From Massospora cicadina (lineage: Eukaryota > Entomophthoromycota > Entomophthoromycetes > Entomophthorales > Entomophthoraceae): 64,000 nt of DNA. The stretch is from contig JAKSZP010009458.1 of NCBI GenBank assembly GCA_022478985.1, positions 1-64,000 on the forward strand. The letters are read 5' to 3'. The notes under the pieces were generated by a model. The model was not told where the DNA came from, searched no databases, and was given only the letters and a program-made list of their open reading frames with translations. A program made the translations under genes and the position numbers. Every line of letters begins with the position of its first letter. Positions within the stretch are counted from its first letter, which is position 1. This document shows, piece by piece, positions 46,472-56,100 of this stretch.

Positions 46472-47610
46472 TGTTAAGTTTTCAGCCAATGGTGCAAGCT
46501 AAAATGACTTAACAATGAATTTGAGGATAAAAACTCGCTTTTCAATTAAAACTCCTGCTTGTAATTGGGAAGTAGATTCACTGATACTCCTCAATAATAG
46601 CCAAGTAACTCCAGTTCTCTCACCATTCTTAAGTCTAATGGCAACAACAATTACGAGACCTTCTGTCCTTGTAAAAAATTAGGAAATAATTTTCCTTTAA
46701 TTTGGACTACTTCTCCGGCAGGTATCTATATACTTCTCTTTGGGAAGTATAAATGCACGCAACTATCTAATATATATGCAAAGGCAACGGATAAGAATAT
46801 CAGACAGACGACAAATGGGTAACAATACTTAATAAGCTAAGTGACAGTAATTATTAATGATCAATATTTATATGGTAAGTGATGATAATTTATTAATTGG
46901 CCACGCGCCAGTATTGTATACCTCTTGGGCATCTCCTGGCTGAACTCATCTATTAAATGAGTTCATTTATATTATGCCAATCCTCTGCTGGTCATGGCAA
47001 TAATTATAAAAAATCACATGTCAATTTGGCCCATGAATTAACTAAAAATAACAATTGTTTTAGCCCAATTGAAGGCAATTTTGCTCTCATAATCAGAACG
47101 ATTTTGTGTTGCAAACTCATCAACAAAATCTTCCTAATCAAAGCTATATCATAACTTGACGTCTAACAATAAATGGGGAATAAAATATATAGGAACATAA
47201 AAGATGACGCACCCCTAATTGGGACATCAGCAGGCCTCTCAATAGCACTAAGTATGCCCTTATTTGGGACATCTATGTTTAAGTGCTTAATATATCAATT
47301 TCATTAATTGAACCCAACTTCCGCCTTAATACATTAAGATTAGTGCACTTTTTAGGAGGTGCAATTTAGTTAATGCTGTGAGACCACTTTGCACCCAAGT
47401 GGACCCATAATCGGCCATAATATAATTATATCAAAGCTATCATTAGCTATGAAATTGGGACAATTTAAGTACAATTGAGGTGGTTTTGGAATGAATTTAG
47501 TTATAAAGATAAATCAGGAAAGATCAAAGGAACCATCATTGGGATTAATCTATTAGCATTGATGGTTTTCTCAAAGGGTTTATTTTCAATTCAACCACCA
47601 AAATCTAACA
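46472..47610 (-). repeat. element C 5' LTR (1139 bp)
   Basis: Partner of 41717-42854. It is followed by the target repeat GGGTC at 47611-47615. Confidence 0.93.
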
Positions 47611-47615
47611 GGGTC

Positions 47616-48240
47616 TACACTGTAAATGGCAACCCTCCGTGAGCTTGTGGTGGAGGCATTTGGGGGAAAGGAAAGAGGGCAACTGGCGAACTGGACCTCC
47701 AAAGTGGCCTCATCTGGGAGCCAGGTGAAAATGGTGAGCAAAGGAATTTTTAAAAATTAATGGCTGCTTGGCTGCTGCCACTGCATCAGCTTTTGAGTGG
47801 AAGCCAAGGTCAAAATACCCCTTAAAGGGGTGGAAGTCAATAAAGCCAGCGGGTTTGAAAACTGCCATGGCTATCTCAATGATGGCCACGCTTGCATATG
47901 GGAAGAGATTCCCATATTTGACCCAGAGGCCAAAACACAAAAGGCACTATGTGAGCACCAAAGGGCTCTGGAGCACTGCCTGAGAGCTGGCAAGGTGGTG
48001 GGTTAAGTCCGGGGGACATAATGCCCAGTAGCATTGTGAGGGCTAGCAGAGCCAGCCCAGGTGCGCTTTGGTGGCATCCAAAAGATGCCAGATGGCGGCG
48101 CACCACCACCCCAAGCTGGAGCAGCAGGTGTCAATTGCATCGACATTGGTAAGTTTTGGCTTGATGGAGTGGTTGTTTTTTTGTATTTGTTCAAAAATCT
48201 GAATTTGGCTTCAATTTGGGTATTGAAGTGAAAGAAAGAT
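47616..48240 (-). pseudogene. family 2 ORF1 start, Gag-like
   Basis: Minus strand: IIEIAMAVFKPAGFIDFHPF and KGYFDLGFHSKADAVAAAKQ (47890-47770), the same RRM-like block as family 1 (GFIDFHPYKGYFDIGF...EEDAAAAA). Text nearer 48190 reads MQLTPAAPAWGGGAPPSGIF, matching 55340 onward in the plus-strand copy. It continues toward element C, where it is cut. Confidence 0.75.
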
Positions 48241-48260
48241 CCTACTGTCTCATTATCATT

Positions 48261-48278
48261 TTTTAGTACTAGATGGTC
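48261..48278 (-). mobile_element. 18-bp micro-insertion with 15-bp target duplication
   Basis: TGTCTCATTATCATT at 48246-48260 is repeated at 48279-48293 with only TTTTAGTACTAGATGGTC between. The inserted bases are the last 14 nt of the family 2-type tail with four A (minus strand). The target is the same one already duplicated by the family 2 element at 40435-48245, so the site was used twice. Confidence 0.87.
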
Positions 48279-48487
48279 TGTCTCATTATCATTAAAAATA
48301 CGTTTTTTGTGATTATTTGACTCAATATCATCACATTTAAGGTAATTTAAGCGACAATTGAATTAATCCTATTGAAATTATGGCCTGGTATGAAATCAAT
48401 AGACCTACTTAAAAGCATTTTTTTCTTGATCTGGTGGATATTTTCTCTAATCTTAAAATCCCAATCATGTCAGGCTTTAATCTGACA

Positions 48488-48608
48488 ATATGGCAGCTTG
48501 GACTAGTCATTAAGGCGCCATATTGTTTTTTACATTTCAGATATATTTGTCACCCACATATAAAGATGCGTGGTCATCCCCTCTTATGTTGTTCCCCACT
48601 AGCACTAA
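48488..48608 (+). pseudogene. element K right part (family 2-like 3' end)
   Basis: ATATGGCAGCTTGG...AAGGCGCCATATT continues the interrupted element K. It aligns with 56998-57045 of the intact family 2 copy (GATATGGCTTCCTAGG) and ends AGATGCGTGGT...CCCCACTAGCACTAAATAG, the family 2 3' tail. The central part of the tail is worn. Confidence 0.65.
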
Positions 48609-48650
48609 ATAGGTAATATCCATCCTTGGTCAGCTTCCCTCAAAACTCAA
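48609..48650 (+). repeat. isolated LINE/family 1 3' tail
   Basis: GTAATATCCATCCTTGGTCA and the following GCTTCCCTCAAA match the shared 3' tail of the LINE and family 1. It is joined directly to the family 2 tail of K. Either K is inserted near the end of an older family 1 copy or this is a chimeric retroposon. Confidence 0.55.
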
Positions 48651-49026
48651 GTTTGAATTGAAGTATATGAATAATTCTTATTTATATTAAGAAGCTTTCC
48701 TATTTAAAGTTTTAGCAGCTACAGAATGATTTAAGTGCAAGTATATACAGGCTCTAACTTCTCTTCACATTTATTAGTTCCTTCTGTATATAAAGAAATA
48801 TGCAAGTCATTACTGATGTGTAAAAGTCATGTTAAGTTTTGCAGTCTTTTAACCTTAACCAAAAAAGGTCCCTTTCCCATTTGTCATTAGTAAAATAATT
48901 TAGTGTTAAAATTCAAGAAATTAAATAGGTTATTTGAAATGTCAATAGTGGAATTTGTGTTAGATATAACACAGTATAAAAACTAGGAGGGCAAATCCTT
49001 GAAATTTTAACAGTAATGTATGATCA
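48651..49026. other. AT-rich spacer without recognised feature
   Basis: No gene or repeat I can support. It precedes the LINE target duplication at 49027. Confidence 0.5.
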
Positions 49027-49134
49027 TTAATTAATTATGACGCTTTTCTTTCTCGTTGTAATCACTTTTGCAACTTATTCAATTCAAGACTAAATCTAGT
49101 TTGATAATCTCATAGAGGGGATTAGTCTGCGCCC

Positions 49135-50262
49135 ATGTCTGGGAGCAGTTGGGCAAGCAAGGCAAGAGGAGCAGGCGGAAGGCCCGCAGCCTCTAACATT
49201 CGAAAACGCCCCAGAAAATCTGATGGAATAGAAAAAAATCTAAAAAAACTGGCGGTCACAATTTCCCCAGAGATACTCGCATGGCAAGCACAATGCAACC
49301 AGTACATTAACACACCACATTCCCAGCTACTTTTGTCGGTGGAATTTGGAGTCCGTGTGTATCTGGACATCCAAAAAATGGCCCTATGGGAAAAATTTTG
49401 TGAAGATGTACACAAAATTTTCCCAACCGCGGTGTACGTTGTACCTCACTCCATGTCACGCGGTTGGCTGGACCTAGGTTTCAAAAGCAAAATAGCAGCA
49501 GACGAGGCTGCAGCAGTGCGCATAGTGGTCAACCTCCCTGAAGGGCAATGGGTCATAAAAACTAAACGCACCAGATGGACAAAATCAAACCAAATTTTCC
49601 TCACATTTGACTTTTTGCCTACTGCGGTAAAACGTGACATTTTGGAGCAACACCTGAAAGATGGTCTCACCATATATGGCGAAATACAATCTTTCAAAAT
49701 GCAACGTTTCACGCTGATGCCACACCCTTGCACTGGCAAAGCCATTGCAGTTCTGAACCCAACTGAGGAGATCGTGAAGGACCTTTTCCAGATCCTGCAC
49801 TCCACCTTTATTGACATCGCAGGGCATACCACCCACCCATTCTGGGTAACCGTGGACAGCGCGCCCCCCATTTGCACCCACTGTGATGTGTTTGGCCATA
49901 AGGTGCACGCATGCCCCATCAAAGAGGGTGTCACATTCCAAGAGCACCCCTCAGCGGCCATGACCAGCGGAGAGGCGCACTACGAACCAACTGCAAGCAC
50001 CAAGGAGGCTTTCCTGTGGGGAGCACAAGGCTGCTACCTATTGGTAAAGCCCATCTCCCCGCAGGAGCAGAAGAAGGCTAAGCATACCCATAGGGCCGCG
50101 GCCAAGGAAATGGCCAAGGCCAACACAACCATCCCACACTCATAATGCCAAAAGGACATGGAGACCTTCACGGCGGAAGCAACTTGGGAATCCATCACCC
50201 AATCAGATTGGGAGGCCCATGCCGAATGGGCCACTCAATCTGAGGATCTGATGGAGATTTGA
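49135..50262 (+). CDS. LINE ORF1 protein (Gag-like, CCHC knuckle), one in-frame stop
   Basis: An open frame of 336 codons (49135-50145) starts MSGSSWASKARGAGG, a basic N-terminus. The middle (residues about 60-230) has two alternating strand/helix regions, possibly RRM folds (WLDLGFKSKIAADEAAA; IFLTFDFLPTAVKRDILEQH). PPICTHCDVFGHKVHACP at residues about 244-261 is a C-x2-C-x4-H-x4-C knuckle. After a TAA at 50143 the same frame stays open to a TGA at 50260, so that stop is probably a mutation. The product should bind element RNA. It resembles the ORF1 of families 1 and 2 in block order. Confidence 0.88.
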
Positions 50263-50553
50263 TCTCACCCAATCGCTGCACCCAAGCCCCGGTCAAAACT
50301 GACTTGGGACCTATCCCAACTGAAAATTTTTCTTTGCCCCACTCAACGGTGCACCGAACATATCCGCACCGCAAAAAATTCGTCCAACATCAGGAAAACA
50401 AAAAGCGAAGGCCAAAGCCAACATGACTCTTTCCGCAAAAATTAACAAAAACCCCAATAGCGTTGCTGCTAATACCCATGCTGCTGTGAAAGCCCGTGGG
50501 GACCTGGAAGAGGCTGGTGGGCCTGGGGGCCCACCCCTCACACCTAAGGTGCG

Positions 50554-51730
50554 ATGGGGGAAACCTTCACTCTAGGGACACTGAATATCGCCAGACTCAA
50601 GGCCTCCCCATCCTGGGCTAGGAAACTGAGTTTTTTACAAAACAATTTACCTGTGGATATCCTGGCCATCCAGGAGTCCCACTGTCCATGAGGTTCTGAG
50701 GAAGCTTGGAAAACAATGCTCCTACCATACCTATTCTTTTGGTCAAAGCACTGTGGGGTGCTAATTTGGAAAAACAATTTTTTCAAGTTTACATCTTCAG
50801 AAACATTCCTAAATGGCCAAGTGCTCATTGTCACCTTCTCATAGGCTGATGTTGCACACACAATTGTCAACATTTATGCCCCAAACGGTGCACATGAGTG
50901 TCAGGAATTTTTCTCATCAGTCAAATCCCTCCCGCTACCCCCCAATTCTTTCCTAGTTGGCGACATGAACTGTTGGCTAACCTCACCAACGGACCGGTGG
51001 CCGCCCTCACCCCATGCCCCACAGGGTCACGTAGAACTACGCGTTCTAAAAGCCACCCTTGGGCTAAGGGATGCGCTGCCGCGACATGCCCCAATGCTCA
51101 AAAATATGATGCATCCCCACGTCCATAATGGCCAATTAAGGTCCATGACCCGCATCAACCTTATTCTAGCACTGGCGAAATTCCAACCCCACATCTCCCA
51201 CTTCAAAACAATGAAAATGGAATTCTCCGACCACCAACTGGTCTCAATAACATACCACTTACCCGTCACAGTTGCAAAGGCCTCACATTGGTGCAAAATC
51301 TGGCCCCCTGAGCTCGCGTCACCAGGATTTTCCATGTGGGTGGAAGAGGCAACTTTGGCAAAATCATTTGTTGCACCGTTTTGCATGGACCCCATTTCCA
51401 CATGGGCAACTTTCAAAGAAGACACCATCCGCCACTATTACCATCTCTCCTCCAGGCGCTCACGAGCCACATCGGTGGTTATATCATGCGCGCTGGCAGA
51501 ATTGGCCCATTTGGAGTCCAACATTCCAGCCACAGGATATAGCCCTGCATGGGGCCAGAAGTGGGCGGAGGCAGCCGCCCACCTCAACGCACTCAAAAGA
51601 CAACACAAACATTGGGTTTGTGTCCAATACAGGGCCACACGCATCACTAAAGGTGACAAGTGCACTTCATACTTCTTCAAAAAAAATTTTGCACCACACC
51701 AGAGCGTGGCCTGCACACAGGTGTGAAGAT
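50554..51730 (+). pseudogene. LINE ORF2, endonuclease domain and linker
   Basis: From ATG 50554 the frame reads FTLGTLNIARLKA, then ILAIQESHC (catalytic Glu), VNIYAPN, FLVGDMNCW (G-D-M-N) and SDHQLVSI (catalytic Asp-His, about 51220). RINLILAL stands where RIDYIL is usual, so that Asp is Asn. Two stops (about 50688 TGA, 50845 TAG) and a TGA near 51724 break it. The domain nicks target DNA for target-primed reverse transcription. Confidence 0.9.
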
Positions 51731-51849
51731 CAGATAATTCCATTGCGGACACACTGGCTGAAGTGGCAATCAAAACGCAAAGATATTACTCTGAGTTATA
51801 CCGAGCTGAACCGATTCAGCCAGCTGAAATGGCGGAATTTCTCGACTGA

Positions 51850-53160
51850 GCTCATATCCGCACCATTTTCTGATACCCGGAAATAATGAATTTAATTACT
51901 CCAAACGAATTATGGACAGCCATTCGCGGTGCGCCAAACCAAAAATGCCCAGGCCCAGATGGCATTCCATATGAGTTCTACAAAAAATATTTTTAATATA
52001 TATCCCCATTGCTGCTAGCCTCACTCAAACAAAGCCTGTTGGAAATGCGCCTCCTACCAGGAGGACAAGAGGCCTTTACTGTCACACTTTTCAAGAAAGG
52101 GGATAGGCTTGACTTAGCCAACTGGCGCCCCATTTCTCTAACAAACACAGACACCAAAATTTTAACCAAAATCATGGCTAACCATTTAGGGACTGTAGCA
52201 TCTGCCACCATCTCCCCAGAACAATTCAGTTTCATCCCCAGAAGGTCGATTTGGGATAACGTGCACTCAGTGGCTAATGTGTGTCAGTCCACAGCCTCTG
52301 GGGCTCTTGTATTCTTGGACCAACAAAAGGCCTATGATAAAGTAAACTGGGAATACCTTAGGGCCTGCCTCCATCAATTCCGCCTACCCCCCGCTTCATT
52401 AACTGGGTGATGCTGCTCACATAATCTGCAACAATGGCAGTGCGTGGACCAGGCTTCCTAACAGAAGTAGTCCGCCCTCAAAGGGGCCTGCGACAAGGGG
52501 ACCCCCTCAGCCCACTCTTATACAACTTCAGCCTTGACCCACTACTGCGAAATGAGAATGCCCACCTCACTGGGGTCCATGTGCTAGGCCAAACCCCAAT
52601 CAAGACGATGGCATTTGCAGATGATTGCGTAGTGGGGGTGTCTAATAACAAAGATGCACACGCGCGTTTGAAGCCCTCATCCAGGAATATTCCCAGGTAA
52701 GCAACGCGGCACTGAACGCCTCCAAAACCGAAATCATCCTCCTTGGTCGGTTTCAGAACTGCTGGGCCCCAGCAGGTAGTTCCCAACCCGGCCCATCTGC
52801 TCGCCCACGTCCACGCCTTACTAACTCAAAACACACTGCTCCACTGGTGCTCCCCTTTGTGCCACGTCCTACCATAGGACCGGTACGCCATCTGGGCGTG
52901 TGGATGGAGGCAGGCGGATACGCGTCAGCAGTAATGGAGTGCTGTATACTGGACAACGTGACTAAGCGAATCGCCTCTCTTGGAGCCCACCCTACTACCC
53001 TCACTGGCAGGGTTGTTCTTGCCAACTCTATGCTCCTATCCAAAGTTTGGTTCAGTGCCCACGCCATCCCCTTCTCCCAAGCTTCTTCAAATCCCTGTAT
53101 GCTTTGCTACAAGGATGGCTTTGGTCAGGCCACCCTCCACAAGTACGGCTAGAGGTCATG
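51850..53160 (+). pseudogene. LINE ORF2, reverse transcriptase domain
   Basis: Motifs in order: KCPGPDGIPYEFYKKYF, then KKGDRLDLANWRPISLTNTD, FSFIPRRSIWDNV, ALVFLDQQKAYDKVNWEYL (first Asp), LRQGDPLSPLLYNF and TMAFADDCVVG (F-A-D-D catalytic box, about 52615). A frameshift falls at the CCCCCC run near 52390 and another near 52660, after which LNASKTEIILLGRF continues. Stops lie near 51830, 51885 and 51995. All catalytic motifs remain recognisable. Confidence 0.93.
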
Positions 53161-54255
53161 TTTGGCCCTCATCATCATGGTGGCATGGGACTGCTTGACT
53201 TCAAAGCCCATGCCGCCAAGATCCTGGGCACCTGAATCGCGGCCGTCACTGCTCCTACACTCCCATCCCAACACTGGTCCCGCGCGGCCCGCTCCAACTT
53301 CTCCCAAGCCTTGGGCCTCAACAATCCATCGAACCCCACTCCCTGATGAAATACCTCGCATCACACACATCGGCCACAGGTCCTCACGGGATAAAAACCC
53401 ACTACAAACGAATCCAACTCTCCATGCGAAGCGCAGAGTGGAGAATATGTATTAGTGAACATACAACCCAAAGAGGCCTCCCCTCTCCTCAGTTCACACA
53501 AGAGGTACAGGGGCTACTCATCCATGATGGCGTGATCCCCATTCGACCCCAAGTCCTATCCAGGGTGGACTACCTGGACATGATGGACATCCCTTATTCC
53601 ATTGAAACCCAAAAGACTATCTGGAAATACGCACACCATCCTCTGTTGCAGCCTCAAGTCTGCTCCCATGCGTGGCGCTGCCTGAGGCGGGTGTATCGTA
53701 CAGCTGAGCGCTCTAACGCTTTACACTCATCCTGTGTCATGTGTGGCCAGTATGGAACGCTGTTCCACCGCCTGGAGAAGTGCCCCACCTCTAAAGTGAT
53801 ATGGCGCGAAGTCCAACGTCTGCTAGGCCAGGATCAAACGCGTCTTCCCTCTGTCAAGAGATATGTTTGCTTCATCAATGTCCTCCCCCTCCCACCCTCC
53901 CTCCATGCTCTGGTGGTTGCAATCGCCATGTGGACTATCCACACGATTGTCTTGGATGCCATCGCTGGATCTATCCCCACCCTCCCTGAAGCTGTCCACA
54001 GATTCCAGTCTCATTTGGTGGACCACTTTCAAGCGTAGATGTTTGGATATCTCCCACCGCGTCGCCGACAGCTGGTCTCCTCCTTGTTCCCAGTCTGGTT
54101 CATCAAATCAGACCCCTTCCTTCAACGTATTCAATAGTGGCTACGGCCCCTTTACACGTTCCCTCCCCCTCCCCAAAAGTGGCGTTCCCGCTGGCAACAA
54201 GAGATAGCATCGCTTCTCTGGGGTGCCTCCCCTGGTACTATGTTTTGTCTCATCT
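53160..54255 (+). pseudogene. LINE ORF2 C-terminal region with zf-RVT type finger
   Basis: HHGGMGLLDFKAHAAKILG (about 53180) and then a 230-codon frame (53346-54038) with CVMCGQYGTLFHRLEKCP (C-x2-C...H-x4-C, about 53735-53790) and an aromatic WREV just after. This is the zf-RVT module seen at the end of many LINE ORF2 proteins. A TAG at 54036 is followed by more open codons to about 54255. The domain likely binds the element RNA 3' end. Confidence 0.85.
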
Positions 54256-54312
54256 GAGTCATATTCGGAAGAGTCCATCCCATGGTCGGCCTTCCCCGCA
54301 ATAAATTTAAAT
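54256..54312 (+). other. LINE 3' UTR tail, shared recognition end
   Basis: GTCCATCCCATGGTCGGCC and AATAAATTT correspond to the ends of family 1 (16030-16070, 29150-29190 reverse, 34371-34410) and of both SINEs (1008-1050 and 25536-25580, reverse). In known LINE/SINE pairs such shared ends are what the LINE reverse transcriptase recognises. Confidence 0.8.
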
Positions 54313-54325
54313 TTAATTAATTATG

Positions 54326-55220
54326 TCCGTTTTGGTAGGAGGGTCACAAGAACAACTCTAAAGATAGGAAAGAAAGAAAGTAAAAAAAAGAAACTTAGAA
54401 ACCCCAGGACAGTATTCAAAAGACCCTAACCCTGTTGTTATAAGATAAATATTAAAATAACACTTACTCCAAGAGGAGGTAGGTAAGTGAGTGGATTACA
54501 TAGATGGAAGAAGAATAGTTTGATTTATGAATCATTTAGACTTTTAAGACTCAATGGTGCGGCTCTAATTTAATAGCATGGGCTAAAAAAACTACCATCA
54601 GAAGTTTTGGGTCAGTTGGTAGCAATAGTGGTATATTTCTTCAGCCCATGTTAGGGATGCAGTGTTGATGGCCTCCGTAACTAAAGTATGAAATGACCAA
54701 GAGGCAATGGATATAATAAAATAATGGATGGGTATAGGATTTGGTAACTCATTTATATAAAAAGAAAGTCACAGGTAAGTAAGAAAGAGCTGAAATTAAG
54801 AAGACAAAGTAGCTGAAAATTTTAATTAAAGTTCATGGGACATGAGGAAAACATTAAAATGTTGACATTAAGTGTAAAGGCCCCAATACAGGAATGATAA
54901 ATAGAGATATTTTATATCCTGCATTGTGACATGCCTTGGTGAGCACTTCTACATGTGAGATTACATATTGAGGTGAAATAAAGGGTGGTAGACATAAAAT
55001 CATCTTCATTTCTACTCAGGGACAGAGTATGGGTTATCTAAATTGTCTAATAAATCAATTATGGCCATTGGGTGGGAAGGTTGATTTTATATGTGTTGGT
55101 AGTTATAAGTTTACCAACGTGCAAAAAGATTAGCTTCATAATAAGATGCCTCAGCACCAACAGTAGGTGCTACAAACAGCTAGGTACCGCTTCACTTGTA
55201 TTATACAAAGTATTGGGTTG
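54326..55220 (-). other. unresolved retroelement remnant, left of family 2 insertion
   Basis: Short minus-strand frames with ordinary amino-acid composition but no clear motif. The family 2 insertion at 55240-57133 separates this stretch from 57153 onward, where an integrase-like zinc finger is visible, so both parts may belong to one minus-strand retroelement. Confidence 0.3.
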
Positions 55221-55539
55221 AAAAGAGATAGTCGTGTGAAATCTCTTTTGCTTCACCATCAAAATCAAAGCCAATTTTTTTAAAAAAAATACAAAAAATA
55301 ACTGCTTAATTGAGCCAAAACTTATGAATGTCGATTCTCTTGACGCCTGCTGCCCCAGCTTGGGTTAGTGGTTGCCACCATCTGGCATATTTTGGCCACC
55401 ACCAAAGTGCACCCAGGATGACTCTGCTAGCTCCCCTAATGCTACCTGGCGTTATGTCCCTCTTGGGGCTTGGCCCGCCATCTTTTAAGTTCCCAGGCAA
55501 TGCTCCGGAGCCCTTTAGGCTCCCATGGAGCAATTTGCA

Positions 55540-56100
55540 TTTCAGCCTCCAGGTCAAATATGAGAACCTCTTCCCATAAGCAAGTGTGGCCATTATTAAG
55601 ATGGCCAAGGTGTTGTATAAACCCGCTGGCTTCCTTGATTTCCGCCCTTTAAGAGCTAATTTGAACTCAGTTGTGTTCTAAGGCTGATGCAATGGCAGCA
55701 TATAAGCTGCCATCAATTTTTAAAAATATTCCCCTTCCTACCATTTGCACCTGGCTCCCAGATGATGCCACTTTGATGGTCAGTTTGTTGGGTTTCCCTC
55801 CCACCCTTCCCCTGAATACCTCTGCCATGAGCTCATGGAGGGTTCGTCCATTTATGGTGCAGACCCCATGTTGCAATTCATGGTTCTAAATGGGGCAGAT
55901 CATTTGGCAGGGCTGCGCACCTTTACGAAAATATGCCCATTCCATCATGACACTCACCTTGAAATAACCCCTCACATGGTGATCATATATACCCCTGATC
56001 ACCCATTCTGGGCATGCGTTGAGAATGGCCACGCCATTTGCCCCTAGTGCTTTGAGCTTGATCACTCAAAACACAAGTGTCCTATGGCTTCCACCTCCTC
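55540..56100 (+). pseudogene. family 2 ORF1, Gag-like with knuckle
   Basis: Frames read KADAMAAYKLPSIFKNIPLP and TLMVSLLGFPPTLPL (55680-55810), then IIYTPDHPFWACVENGHAIC and FELDHSKHKCP (55985-56090). The knuckle C-P-stop-C has a TAG between its first two cysteines. DHPFWA....IC.....LDHS is shared with family 1 copy 2. Two frameshifts are present. Confidence 0.75.

Larger units (their letters stand above)
41717..47610 (-). mobile_element. Ty3/gypsy retrotransposon C, young, gag-deficient
   Basis: LTRs of 1138 and 1139 bp start TGTTAAG and end ATCTAACA on the plus strand, with a perfect 5-bp target duplication GGGTC (41712-41716 and 47611-47615). A polypurine tract, primer-binding site, reverse transcriptase, RNase H and integrase are visible on the minus strand. 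The internal region is only 3617 bp, with no recognisable Gag or protease. It is the youngest Ty3/gypsy element in the nest and probably depended on Gag from another copy. Confidence 0.93.
40435..48245 (-). mobile_element. ORF1-only retroposon, family 2 copy, split by element C
   Basis: CGTCTCATTATCAT (40421-40434) and TGTCTCATTATCAT (48246-48259) form a 14-bp target duplication. The 3' tail on the minus strand is GGGCACCACTAGTACTAAAA. The net length without element C is about 1.9 kb, equal to the copy at 55240-57133. It carries a Gag-like ORF1 (48240-47630), more coding sequence (41560-41180) and the C-terminal domain (41070-40558). Confidence 0.9.
21982..48487 (-). mobile_element. Ty3/gypsy retrotransposon E with six nested insertions
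   Basis: LTRs of about 630 bp net begin TGTCAG and end CTGACA, at 21982-24415 and 40000-48487. Each is itself interrupted. Between them, minus-strand gag, protease, reverse transcriptase, RNase H and integrase remnants are in normal order. ATATA/ATATG flank the element as a 5-bp target duplication inside element K. Subtracting the inserts F, SINE, family 1, D and family 2 with C leaves about 6.2 kb, a normal Ty3/gypsy length. All frames are broken. Confidence 0.87.
40000..48487 (-). repeat. element E 5' LTR, split by a family 2 element
   Basis: 40000-40434 and 48279-48487 align with the left LTR. It starts TGTCAGGAAC and ends ATCTGACA. The interrupting family 2 element (40435-48245) carries element C, and a second 18-bp insertion lies at 48261-48278. 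Confidence 0.86.
49040..54312 (+). mobile_element. LINE (APE-type non-LTR retrotransposon), nearly complete, 5.27 kb
   Basis: A perfect 13-bp target duplication, TTAATTAATTATG, lies at 49027-49039 and 54313-54325. The element carries ORF1 with a zinc knuckle, an endonuclease of the exonuclease-endonuclease-phosphatase fold, reverse transcriptase and a C-terminal Cys/His finger, then the tail GTCCATCCCATGGTCGGCC and AATAAATTTAAAT. GC content is visibly higher than the surroundings, so it is a late arrival. A few stops and frameshifts silence this copy. Confidence 0.95.

Noticed and set aside
49122..49415. Minus-strand open frame of 97 codons over the LINE start
   Set aside because: It is antisense to ORF1, which has a clear zinc knuckle and longer frame. 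The same applies to the minus-strand frames at 49446-49961 and 51027-51428.
53149..53370. Minus-strand frame of 73 codons within the LINE
   Set aside because: It is antisense to ORF2 in a GC-rich stretch, where chance open frames are expected.
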